Assembly (NCBI GenBank): GCA_963675135.1
Contig: OY776129.1
Coordinates: 60,079,028-60,143,027, forward strand
Direction of reading: 5' to 3'
Origin: Galeopsis tetrahit
Taxonomy: Eukaryota > Streptophyta > Magnoliopsida > Lamiales > Lamiaceae
DNA length: 64,000 nucleotides
Below are positions 50,347-59,886 of this stretch, one piece after another. Below the pieces are notes generated by a model that saw only the letters and a list, made by a program, of their open reading frames with translations, was not told the DNA's origin and searched no databases. Each line of letters begins with the position of its first letter. Position 1 is the stretch's first letter. The translations under genes were made by a program, and so were the position numbers.

Positions 50347-51496
50347 GAGCGCGGCTAAAGGCACACAGATCCTATGAGACACCCACACGATGAGGACACA
50401 CACAAAATGGATGAGGACACCCACCTGAAAATCCCAAAATTAACCTTTAACTCCTTCCCTCTTCTTCTCATATTCAACCCCCACCTCCATTTTTACACAT
50501 CCATTTCTCTCTGCAGCCGCAACCACTCCACTTCTTCCGCCTCCGCCGCGCACGCAGCCTCTCCCCCCTCCTCCATCTCCCCTTCGCGGCCGTTCGCGGC
50601 CGCCCACCGCTGGAAGAAGGCGAAGCCATGGCCGCCGCCGATCTGCTTCGTTTGCAAGGTGTGGGCCACCGTAGCGACCCCCTTGAAGGAGACGAAGTCG
50701 CCGCCATCCGACCACGCGCCGCCCACCGCTGGAAGAAGGCGAAGCCATGGCCGCCGCGAAGAAGACGACGTTGAGTTTTCCACAGAGGCGACGGCTGAGG
50801 CGGGTTTCCACGGCAGCGCTCCCTTCTCCACACAGACGCGGCCGCCGCTACACAGGTTAGTTTAGTCTGAAATTAGAAAAATTAGGGTTTTTTGAAAAAA
50901 AATTTAGGATTTTTTTTGAAGTTTGGGAATTATTTTCGAACATAGTGAGTTTGTTTTGGAAAAAATTTCGAACAACTTGAGTTTGTTTTGGAAAAAATTT
51001 CGAACAACTTGAGTTTGTTTTGGAAAAAATTTCGAACAAGATGTTCGATTTTTTTTTCCGGACAAATTTAAGTTGTTTTGATTTTTTTTCCGAACATATT
51101 GTGTTTATTTTGGAAACAATTTCGAACAATTTAAGTTTGTTTTGGAAAAAATTTGAGTTGTTTTGAATTTTTTTTCGAACATATTGAGTTTGTTTTGAAA
51201 TTTTTTTCGAACATATTGAGTTTGTTTTGGAAAAAATTTCGAACATGTTCGTGTTTTGGATTTTTTTTGTTTCAATTTTGGTGTTTTTTTTGGTTGAAAA
51301 ATAGTGTTTGTTTGTTTGTTTGGGTGGTGGTGGTGGCGGCGTGAAATAGAACGGGTGGACGGGTGGGTGTACTCATCTTCGTTTTTTTCATAAATTTCAC
51401 TCTAGGGGTATATTGGACATTTCACATGTTCTGAAAGATTAAAAAAATGGTTGGTGGGTGTACTTATAGGAAATCCGGGTGCCTTTAGCCGCGCCC
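50347..51496. mobile_element. Mutator-like TIR element C (Pack-MULE-like)
   Basis: Terminal inverted repeats GAGCGCGGCTAAAGGCAC (left) and GGGCGCGGCTAAAGGCAC (complement of right), flanked by a perfect 9-bp TSD TAAATCTAA (50338-50346, 51497-51505). The left half is GC-rich and contains an open frame on the plus strand at 50374-50865 (163 codons, Ala/Ser/Pro-rich); no protein family is recognised, and the frame may be chance in GC-rich captured sequence. The right half is a T-rich minisatellite. Confidence 0.85.
50937..51250. repeat. about 32-bp minisatellite in element C
   Basis: Roughly nine degenerate units of the form TTCGAACAACTTGAGTTTG followed by TTTTGGAAAAAAT, the first three nearly identical. 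Confidence 0.85.
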
Positions 51497-51505
51497 TAAA
51501 TCTAA

Positions 51506-52320
51506 TCCACCTGTTGTCCTGCAGTCTTAGTTCACTTTTCATTTTATTTAGTGGGTGTTTGCAAGCACTAGTATGGGCTTAAAAGCACTTTTTTTTTAAA
51601 TTATAATCACTTTTGGAGTGTTTGACAACACAACTAAATGATTAAATTAAGTAGTTTAAAGTGATTTTGGTGAAGCACCCTCCACCTACTTTTAATAGCT
51701 TCTATGTGCTTCTCATCATTTTAGTAACCAATTTTACCTTTTTGCCCTCACAATTTAAATAATATTTTTTGTTTACCCATTACTTATTCAAATGTAATAA
51801 GGGTATTTTTGTAAAATTATAAAGAAGCTATTTGTTTTGCAAATATCACAACATATACAAAATTGATTAAAAGTGCTTAATTTTAAAACACTATCCACTT
51901 TCAAATTTATTTCAAAAATCAATTTTAATCACTTTGAATCAATCACTATTGTTTACAAACACACCTTAGTGTAAAAGTATTTTCAATTATCCATATTGCT
52001 CTTTTTTTTTTTTCATATTCTAATCAGTACTCTCTTCATCCCTCATTCAATTACCCCTTGAATTTGATACAAGATTTGATGCAAAAGTTGTTAAGTAGTA
52101 TTATAAAGATAAATTAACCTTTTTTTGTTGAAGATGTATCAGTCAACTAAAAAGAATAAGACAACAAATTTTTTTTTTATAAAATAATAATAATGACATT
52201 TGATATAATTTTAAAATATTTGAAAAAGATAATTATTTTTTTATTATTTCCATCTTAAAAAGAGACAATTTAATAAGAAATGTACCGAAATAAAAAATGA
52301 GCAATTTAATTAGAGACATA
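51506..52320. other. spacer between element C and copia copy 2
   Basis: Contains a hAT-like MITE (51554-51965) and, at about 52030-52325, a decayed sequence whose ends (CTCTCTTCATCCC and a GAGACATAAGAAG tail) resemble an old Stowaway MITE. No gene. Confidence 0.45.
51554..51965. mobile_element. hAT-like MITE
   Basis: Ends GGTGTTTGCAAGCACTA and, complemented, GGTGTGTTTGTAAACAATA, flanked by TTAGTG on both sides (51548-51553, 51966-51971). 412 bp, non-coding. The TSD is shorter than the canonical 8 bp, so the family is provisional. Confidence 0.5.
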
Positions 52321-52325
52321 AGAAG
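52321..52325. repeat. target-site duplication AGAAG (left copy)
   Basis: Repeated at 58766-58770, just after the 3' LTR of copia copy 2. Confidence 0.9.
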
Positions 52326-52783
52326 TATTAGGCATATATAAATGGTAAAGTCTAGTATGCACTCGAGTTCATGTTATGCACCCTAGTCCATGTTGCACTT
52401 TTCAGTTTTACTGACCTACACTTTTTGGTAAATGGTGTTGCACTTTTCAATTATTAAACTGTATAATAATATTTTTAGTAATAATTGAAAAGTGCAACAC
52501 CATTTACCAAAAAGTGTAAGTCAGTAAAACTGAAAAGTGCAACATGGACTAGGGTGCATAACATGCACTCGAGTCCATAGCAGACCAACCCTATATAAAT
52601 ATTTGGAGTAAGAGATATTATATACTATATCTTGTATAATATATTTTATATATCTGGTAAATCTTTATTTTCCTTAATTAGAGATTTATGATAGATATGT
52701 TTTGTATTTATAAATACTTCCTTCATGTACTCTTTATAATCACTCAATGAAATTATAATTTCACAATTCATTGTTTCTCTATA
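52326..52783 (+). repeat. 5' LTR of copia copy 2, split by a MITE
   Basis: Left part 52326-52343 (TATTAGGCATATATAAAT), then the MITE, then the remainder from 52592 to CTCTATA at 52783. A primer-binding site TGGTATCAACGAG follows at 52784-52796. Confidence 0.9.
52344..52591. mobile_element. Mutator-type foldback MITE inside the LTR
   Basis: 248 bp, almost entirely one inverted repeat: arms of about 105-110 bp (for example CATGTTGCACTTTTCAGTTT and its complement) around a short AT-rich loop near 52460-52480. Outer ends GGTAAAGTCTAG and GGGTTGGTCTGC (complement) and a perfect 9-bp TSD TATATAAAT (52335-52343, 52592-52600) point to a Mutator-type MITE. Confidence 0.88.
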
Positions 52784-53039
52784 TGGTATCAACGAGCCCT
52801 TGGGCTCACGCCTCGATCCATCCCAACCTACACGGTTCCTCAAGAAGTTTCTTCTTCTTCCTTGAATAGGCGGCATCCTCAATTACCAGAAATTTACCAA
52901 AAAATTGTTAATTAATCCCCACGCAAGAAACTCCACTTCTTGCTCCTCCCACTACCCAGCAACTACATACAGCCTCCAATTTAATAATTCCTCTCAGTTT
53001 GTTACAACTGCTCCCCCTATATACACCTTTGTTGTTCAA

Positions 53040-54711
53040 TGATTCGGGTGGAATTTACGTGTTTTAGGGGCACATGTGAAGTGTATTTTGATGTGGATTT
53101 CATTGAATTATGCATGGAATATGATTGTTTTAGCCAAAATGAGAGAAAGGTATTGTTTTGTCGATTTTATAGGTAAAACGATAGAATTTGAGAGCAAAAC
53201 ACATAACACAAGTGATCGGACCGGAAAGAGGAGTACACCATTGGATCCGGCTCGAAAAATGGAGTGGAATAGGCAAAAGAATCGAGTCGATCGGAGGTCG
53301 GAAGCTCAAGAAACGGAGGGACGAAGTTGGAGGACGAAAACGAGAGACGGAGCCAAAGTCAAAACTTTGGCCCGGCCGGGTGGCATGACTCGCCCGACCG
53401 GGCGGCCGAGCACCAAGATTTTGGTCAAGTTTACGAATGTTCGGCCCGGCCGGGTGGCACCACTCGCCCGGCCGGGCGGCCGAATGTCCAGCGCGCTCCT
53501 CCATTTACGAAACTTTCGCCCGGTCGGGCGGCACCACTCGCCCGGCCGGGCCGACTTGCCCCTGTTTTTCTTCAAGCTCGGCCAACACTCCGCCCGACCG
53601 GGCCACTTCCCCACCCGGCCGGGCCGCCCCAATTTCGGTGCCAAACACGTGTTTTCTCCATTTTTTAGGGACCTGCTTGCAAATATCACACCCAAACCCT
53701 ACCCCAACACTATAAATACCCCACTTCTTAAATTTCACACCATCTTACCCCTCTCTCAAGAATTTCTTCACATACTAACACACACTTGGAGGTTTTGGGC
53801 CATATCTTCCTCAATTCATCACCAATTCATGCAAGGAAGCCACCACTAGCTTGGGAATTCAATTCCTCACCTCACCACAGTCTAAGCTTTCTCTTATTTT
53901 CATTTTTTATTGCTTTGATATTTGTTTTGATTGTAATTCAAACATGTGGTTGATTGGCTAGAACACTTTTGGTTCTAGAGCCTTGTACATACTTTTGATG
54001 ATATCTATGAATTAATGTTTGCTTAATTGGTGTTTGTGTGGCTTAATTCTATTTGGATGCTTGATTTTTGTTGCAAAGCATGTCATTATGTGTACAATGA
54101 TGATGTGTTGATCATAGTTGATTGAATTAGGTTGAGAAATCTAGTTTGGTGAATTGATTGCAAGCATTTGACCTAATTTTATTGTGAGATTGAAAGATGA
54201 TCAATGATTAGGAAGATGTGTGATGATCTTAGGAGCTTGATTGGGTCTTATTGTGCAACTTAGGTAGAGATACTAGGTTGTGTAGTATTTCCTTTGAATT
54301 ACTTAGATCGAAAGGACTTTTAATTCATTATGTTGTGATCAATCTTATAGACAAAGCATGAACACCATTTGAATAGACATTTAACCATAGATGGATTCAT
54401 TAGTAGTGCATGTGCTCTAGGACCTACTTTCTCTTAATTGAGTTTACATCCATTTCACTTTCGTTTTCTTGATTTATATGGTATTTGATCGATTTCGTCT
54501 TTGCTCTTTGTTACTTATTTGTGACACTTGGTAGGTAATTTTAGAGTAAACCATCATATTCAAATTATCGATCACGTCTACTTAGAACTCGACTAGCAAA
54601 CTACCACTTTTACGCTTAACCTTCTCGTGGGATCGACCTCGTGCTTATCACGCTACAATAGACGCCGTACACTTGTGGTTGTTTATTTAGTGTTGCATAT
54701 CACGTGTATCA
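53040..54711 (+). mobile_element. solo LTR (probably Ty3/gypsy) nested in the copia leader
   Basis: Starts TGATTCGGG, ends CGTGTATCA (TG...CA), with a perfect 5-bp TSD TTCAA at 53035-53039 and 54712-54716. No internal retroviral genes remain, so unequal recombination between two LTRs is the likely origin. It contains a GC-rich palindrome array (53365-53630) and a TATA box (TATAAATACCCC, about 53712). Gypsy assignment is from length and leader-like features only. Confidence 0.85.
53365..53630. repeat. GC-rich palindromic repeat array in the solo LTR
   Basis: Repeated units built on the palindrome CCCGGCCGGG or variants (CCCGACCGGG), alternating with GTGGCACCACTCG; about seven palindromes in 265 bp. 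Very CpG-rich compared with the AT-rich surroundings. Confidence 0.88.
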
Positions 54712-54779
54712 TTCAACTCTCTCCATCACTATCCCCAATATTTTATTACTTCTTCTGTCGAAGCTCCCCCTCTGTTATC

Positions 54780-55304
54780 ATGGCTACAATCCAGCTTGCA
54801 TCACCTCTCTCCGCAAAGTCGTGTCCGGTATCGGCCATGGTTGCCGGCGCCTCCTCCAACCCCCGGTCTCGCCCATCGCCCACTTGTCAATTTTGCCGAA
54901 TTCTCGGCCATACGGCCAACACATGCCCAGAACTCCAGCAACTGCTCCCTGATCAGATCCACAACTCACTGGATCGACTCGGTCCCCACTCACCGAGTCA
55001 ACTCAGTCCTTACTCAGTAGATACCGACACCCTCAACTCTGGTAAATACACCCCTCAAATCTACACACTCACTCCCCTGCTCCTTACACCCCCAACTCTG
55101 GTAAATACACTCCCCCGCATCTACGCACCCACTACACTACTACATACACTCCACCCAGTACATACACCTCCTCCGCCCACTCGACTATTTCACATACACA
55201 CTCCATCCCTTGAATCTTGGACTTCGGGGTCTCTCATCATATCACAAGTTCACAACTCACCCCCAAAATTTATCCGTTTCCTCTCCATATTTCGGCTCGG
55301 ATGA
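54780..55304 (+). pseudogene. reduced copia gag with zinc knuckle (copy 2)
   Basis: From ATG 54780: a short N-terminus, then CQFCRILGHTANTC (C-x2-C-x4-H-x4-C) and a tail with GKYTPQ and RIYAPT units as in copy 1. As in copy 1 there is no large gag capsid domain. The gag frame runs through the protease region in the wrong register to a TAG at 55302-55304. The frame is open further upstream, but that part lies in the solo LTR and is not gag. Confidence 0.7.
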
Positions 55305-56563
55305 TGTAGTCATCGGTGATGGTAACGGTTTGCATATTTCTCATATTGTTTCCTTATCGTTTCCTCATGTTGATATGTTAAAATTCTCAAACGTCCTTGT
55401 TGTCCCACAAATGACCAAAAATCTTATTTCCGTTTCAACCTTGTGTCGAGATAACGATGTTAACATTATCTTCGGCTCTACTTATTTTCAAGTGCGGGAT
55501 GGCAAAACAGGGAGCATTCTCCTCACGGGGAGTCGCGTGGATAATCTATGTGTGGCCGACTCGAGCATCTACCTCACCTACAACCTCTATCTCCGAAAAA
55601 CAACCTACCACCATATGGCATGCCCGTCTAGGCCATCCATCCTCTAAAATCATGTCTCACACCTTATCCAGGTTTAGTTTATCAAACGAACTCAAACCCT
55701 TTGCACTGTAACTCTTGCAATTGTATAAAAAGTCATAAACTGCCATTTTACGATTTCAACATTATCTCTACCACCCCCTTGAGGTCATTTACTCTGATGT
55801 TTGGTCATCTCCTGTCCAGTCAGATGATGGTTTCAAATATTATGTCATTTTTGTTGATCACTTTAGTAAATATATATGGATTTACCCCCTAAAACGCAAA
55901 TCTGATGTCCTTCCCACCTTTACATCCTTTAAAAACATTGTGGAAAACTTCTACAACACCAAAATCAAAACCCTCTATACTAACAACGGGGGTGAATTCA
56001 TTGCCCTACGATCCCTCCTTCAAACCCATGGAATCTCCCACCTCACTACTCCACCCCACACTCTTGAACATAATGGCATGTCTGAACGTCGTCACAGACA
56101 TGTTGTTGATACAGCCTTAGCCCTCTTACATCATGCGTCCATACCTCTCACTTATTGGCCTCACGCCGTCTGTGCTGCAACCTATGTTATAAACCGCCTC
56201 CCTAAACCCAACCTAAACATGCAATCCTCTTATCAATATCTCCTAAAACAAACTCCTAACCTATATAAACTTCGAGTCTTTGGTTGCTTATGCTATCCTT
56301 GGCTCCGTCCCTACACTTCCCATAAATTAGACCCTAGATCCACTTCTTGTGTCTTCATTGGATACTCTCCTACTCAAGCCTCTTATCTTTGCCTTGACTT
56401 AAAAATCAAAAGAATATATACCTCTCGTCATGTTCAATTCGTTGAAAATATATTTCCCCTAGCCTCTCCAAAAACTGTCCCTGATACACCCCCTAATTTA
56501 GTAGATACACCCCTTGTCCTCCAGAAAACCCTTATGTTATGTTTTATCCACCACCCACTCTGA
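55205..56563 (+). pseudogene. copia protease and integrase remnant (copy 2)
   Basis: The protease motif has lost its Trp (TGA at 55211) and its active-site Ser (DFG for DSG). An 8-base insertion follows. Integrase is readable in pieces: HARLGHPSSKIMSHTLSRFS, CNSCNCIKSHKLPF, then a longer frame from 55940 with YTNNGGEF (second catalytic Asp replaced by Asn) and LEHNGMSERRH. At least three small indels relative to copy 1 lie between 55540 and 55790. It ends at TGA 56561-56563, overlapping the next frame. Confidence 0.88.
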
Positions 56564-56871
56564 TTAATACACCCCCTCCCTTACCTACTGCTCCTGCCCC
56601 ACCCACTACTTTTACAAATGCACCCCCTCCACATAATATACCACCTCTCGATCACACCACTGCCCCACCACCAATTCCATCACACGCACCCCCTGCTCCG
56701 ATTAATACACCCCCTAGCATATCGTCCAGCTCTGCTGCACCCCCCAGATTACTAAATACACCCCCATCGACCCCAAATGCTGCACCACCCAGTTTACTAA
56801 ATACACCCCATCAACCCCAAACACTGCACCTCCCTTTTACTAAATACACCCCCATCGACCCCAAACCCTAA
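56539..56871 (+). pseudogene. proline-rich pol linker (copy 2)
   Basis: ATG at 56539 in the -1 frame relative to integrase, at the same place as the ATG 20935 of copy 1. Encodes repeated NTPP/APP units and stops before the polymerase region because of further indels. Confidence 0.75.
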
Positions 56872-57049
56872 TTCCACGATACAAACCCTTGATCTTGAGT
56901 CGCCAACTGCTCCCTCACTGCCATCCCCACCGATACAACAACGAACTCGAATGGTCACTCGAGCCCAAAACAACATCTTTAAATCAAATCCGAGGTATGG
57001 TTTATCTTCTACTTTATCTTCTGATACTGAACCTAGCTGCGTCTCTTAG

Positions 57050-58560
57050 GCATTAAAAGATGAACGATGGAGGGAGGTCATGTCATCTGAATTTAATGCC
57101 CTTCTCAAAAACTGTACTTGGGATTTAGTACCAACTGATGATTCTACCAACGTTGTTGGCTCCAAGTGGGTCTTCCACATCAAACGAAAACCAGACGGGT
57201 CCTTAGATAAATTCAAAGCTCGACTTGTGGCCAAAGGCTTTCACCAACGCCCTGGAGTTGATTTTTCAGAAACATTTAGTCCTGTGGTCAAACCAGCAAC
57301 CGTTCGAGCAGTCTTGAGTATTGCAGTCACTCAAAATTGGTCACTTCGACAATTTGATGTGAACAACGCCTTTCTTCATGGTTCCCTTTCTGATACAGTT
57401 TACATGGCTCAACCTCCTGGTTTCATTGATAAGGCGTTTCCGTCCTATGTTTGCAAATTACAAAAATCCATTTACGGTTTGAAACAGGCTCCACGTACTT
57501 GGTATTATGCACTTAGGACATTTTTGGAAGGAATTGGGTTCATTCACACAAAATCCGATGAATCCCTTTTTGTGTACAATAAATCTGGCATTATTGCATA
57601 TTTTCTTGTGTATGTTGATGATTTGATTCTCACAGGAAATTCCATTCCCTTCCTTACCCGTGTGGCAACAGATCTTGGTTCGAAATTTTCAGTAAAAGAC
57701 TTGGGCCCTCTTTCCTACTTCTTAGGTGTTGAAGTACTTCGTACCAACAACTCCTGCTTTCTCTCTCAACGAAAGTACGTAGTTGATCTACTCACTCGAT
57801 ACAATATGGTGACCTCCAAACCTGTTCAGACGCCACTAGCCACCTCCGCTCGCCTTACACTTCTTGATGGGACTCCTCCTGCGGATGCCACTCAATATCG
57901 AAAAATACTTGGCAGTCTTCAATATCTTCAACTCACGAGACCCGACATTGCTTTTGTTGTTCACAAGTTGTGTCAATTTATGCATGCTCCAACTGTCACT
58001 CATTGGGGAGCTGTCAAACGCTTAGGTACTTAAATGGAACAAAAGATGTTGGAATCACACTACGACCTACCATCTCCTCCCCTCTACATTATTTCACAGA
58101 TGCTGACCTGACTGGGCTGACAACATTGATGATCGTTCCTCCACAAGTGCTTATGTTGTTTTTCTTGGTACAAATCCTATCTCTTGGTCCTCCAAGAAAC
58201 AGAAATCGATTGCTCGTTCCTCAACAGAAGCTGAGTATCGTGCTATTGCCTCCGCTGCCTCTGAAGTTCAATGGTTAAAATCTCTGTTTCATGAGCTATG
58301 CTTCACAATCTCAGACTTGCTTGTTATCTATTGTGACAACATTGGAGCCACTTATCTCTGCTCAAATCCTGTCTTTCACTCCCGAATGAAGCACATTGCA
58401 ATCGATTTCCATTTTGTTAGAGACTTGATCAAGACTCTCAACTTAGGGTCTCACATGTCTCCTTTGCGGACCAACTTGCTGATACACTTACAAAGCCTCT
58501 TTCTCGACTCCGTCTACAACTTCTTATGACCAAGATTGAACTCTCCTACGACGCTCCATC
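57050..58560 (+). pseudogene. copia reverse transcriptase and RNase H remnant (copy 2)
   Basis: After TAG 57047-57049 the polymerase frame runs to about 58033 with KWVFHIKRKPDGSLDKFKAR and YFLVYVDDLILTG. A deletion at about 58021 (relative to LLRYLNGT of copy 1) and insertions near 58110 break the frame. RNase H blocks (IYCDNIGATYLCSNPVFHSR) are still recognisable to the end. Confidence 0.9.
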
Positions 58561-58571
58561 TTGAGGGGGCG

Positions 58572-58765
58572 TATTAGACATATATAAATATATTAAGAGA
58601 TATTATATATATCTTGTATAATATATTTTATATATCTTGTAAATCTTTATTTTCCTTAATTAGAGATTTAGGATAGATATGTTTTGTATCTATAAATACT
58701 TCCTTCATGTACTCTTTACAATCACTCAATGAAATTATAATTTCACAATTCATTGTTTCTCTATA
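58572..58765 (+). repeat. 3' LTR of copia copy 2
   Basis: 194 bp, TATTAGACATATATAAA...CTCTATA, preceded by the polypurine tract GAGGGGGCG (58563-58571) and followed by AGAAG. Confidence 0.92.
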
Positions 58766-59612
58766 AGAAGAACCTCATTTGCTATATATTTTTATTTTAA
58801 ATAAACATTTTTTCAAATTATTGTCATATCGAAAAATTATAATTGTAATAACATCGCATTTATTGTAGACTCGAGCCCATACTTGTGCATTTATTTTAAC
58901 AATTTAACAATAGATCTACCTTAAATTTATTTCTAGGTTATATTATTATTGTATGTAACTTGATCCACCCCTCCCATGTTACTTGTCAGTGTGCCGACCA
59001 TTCTGAAATTTAAAAAATGCACGTTATTAACACAAACAAAAGTCCAATGCAATTATAAATACTAAAGTAACATTATGACTTAGATATAAATTTACAATTA
59101 CCTTTAATAATCATACAAAATCACCCATTATATTCAATAATTTATAACATCATATGTGATTTTATTAAAACAACCTTGATATACACACAATACATTATAA
59201 CTACTTTAAAATTATTTTATTTCACCGTTTCATGAAAATAATATTAGAAATTTAAAAAATAATCACCTATTTTATTTTAGAAAATGAAGGAATACGTACA
59301 ATCCAAAAATATTAGGAGTACAAATTTAACCCTATTTTTTTTACATTTGAAATCAAGCAAATATAAATGAGGCAAGGTGGCTTCCCCGAAACAAAAAAAC
59401 ATAACACATATATGAACAATTAAAATGAAAAATAAAAATATTTTATGTGGAAGAGAGACAAGAAACATAACACATACTCCTATGAACCATTAAAAAGAAA
59501 AATAAGAACACTATATTCTTTAAGTGGAAGGGAGTATTAGACAGGTTTGTCAAACAATCCGTGTCGGCAGAGCACGTAGGTTCATGCGACGGCTTCCCAT
59601 ACTAGACGTACT

Positions 59613-59619
59613 ACGTGTC
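59613..59619 (+). promoter_or_regulatory. ABRE-type ACGTGTC element (distal)
   Basis: ACGTGTC about 270 bases before the start codon of the U-box gene. ABRE cores bind bZIP factors in abscisic-acid responses. Confidence 0.55.
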
Positions 59620-59693
59620 AACATGTCATTAGTTCACAGAATTTCCAGGAAGTGTCCGATTTCAAGATCCCATTACTCGCTTATCTCCTTGCA

Positions 59694-59703
59694 CCACGTG
59701 TCG
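59694..59703 (+). promoter_or_regulatory. ABRE / G-box CCACGTGTCG (proximal)
   Basis: CACGTG core extended to CACGTGTC, about 185 bases before the start codon and about 60-70 bases before the TATA box. With the distal copy 80 bases away it forms a two-ABRE arrangement common in ABA-responsive promoters. Confidence 0.65.
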
Positions 59704-59763
59704 TTTGCGCAACACATTTTTTCTTTGTCAAACGCGCCATATCTGTTTTCAAGGTCCAATCTG

Positions 59764-59772
59764 TATATATAT
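59764..59772 (+). promoter_or_regulatory. TATA box of the U-box gene
   Basis: TATATATAT about 115-120 bases upstream of the start codon and downstream of the ABREs. Confidence 0.6.
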
Positions 59773-59886
59773 CTACACCTAACTAAGAACAAGACACAAA
59801 TTGTCAGAAATAGAATCCAACACAAAATAGCTATAGCCAAAACAAAAAGCTCTTAGATTTCAATTTCTAGATTCTTTGTGTCCTCA

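Larger units (their letters stand above)
52326..58765 (+). mobile_element. Ty1/copia retrotransposon, copy 2 (degenerate, with two nested insertions)
   Basis: Same family and orientation as 18377-23123. It is bounded by LTRs of the same TATTAG...CTCTATA type and the TSD AGAAG. It contains a foldback MITE in the 5' LTR (52344-52591) and a 1672-bp solo LTR of another retrotransposon (53040-54711). Without these it is about 4.5 kb. Many stops and frameshifts: protease WILDSG reads *ILDFG, integrase YTDNGG reads YTNNGG, TAG at 57047-57049, indels in integrase and RNase H. The LTRs show five clear substitutions plus two indel patches, so it is older than copy 1. Confidence 0.94.
58771..59886 (+). 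other. promoter and upstream region of the U-box gene
   Basis: AT-rich to about 59520, then a more balanced stretch with the ABRE and TATA motifs listed separately. No other gene seen. Confidence 0.55.

Noticed and set aside
50374..50865. Open frame in element C as a real gene
   Set aside because: Both strands are open here because of high GC content, and no domain is recognisable; kept only as a note in the element entry.
53076..53849. 257-codon open frame in the solo LTR
   Set aside because: It spans the GC palindrome array and the LTR TATA region; several frames on both strands are open for the same compositional reason.
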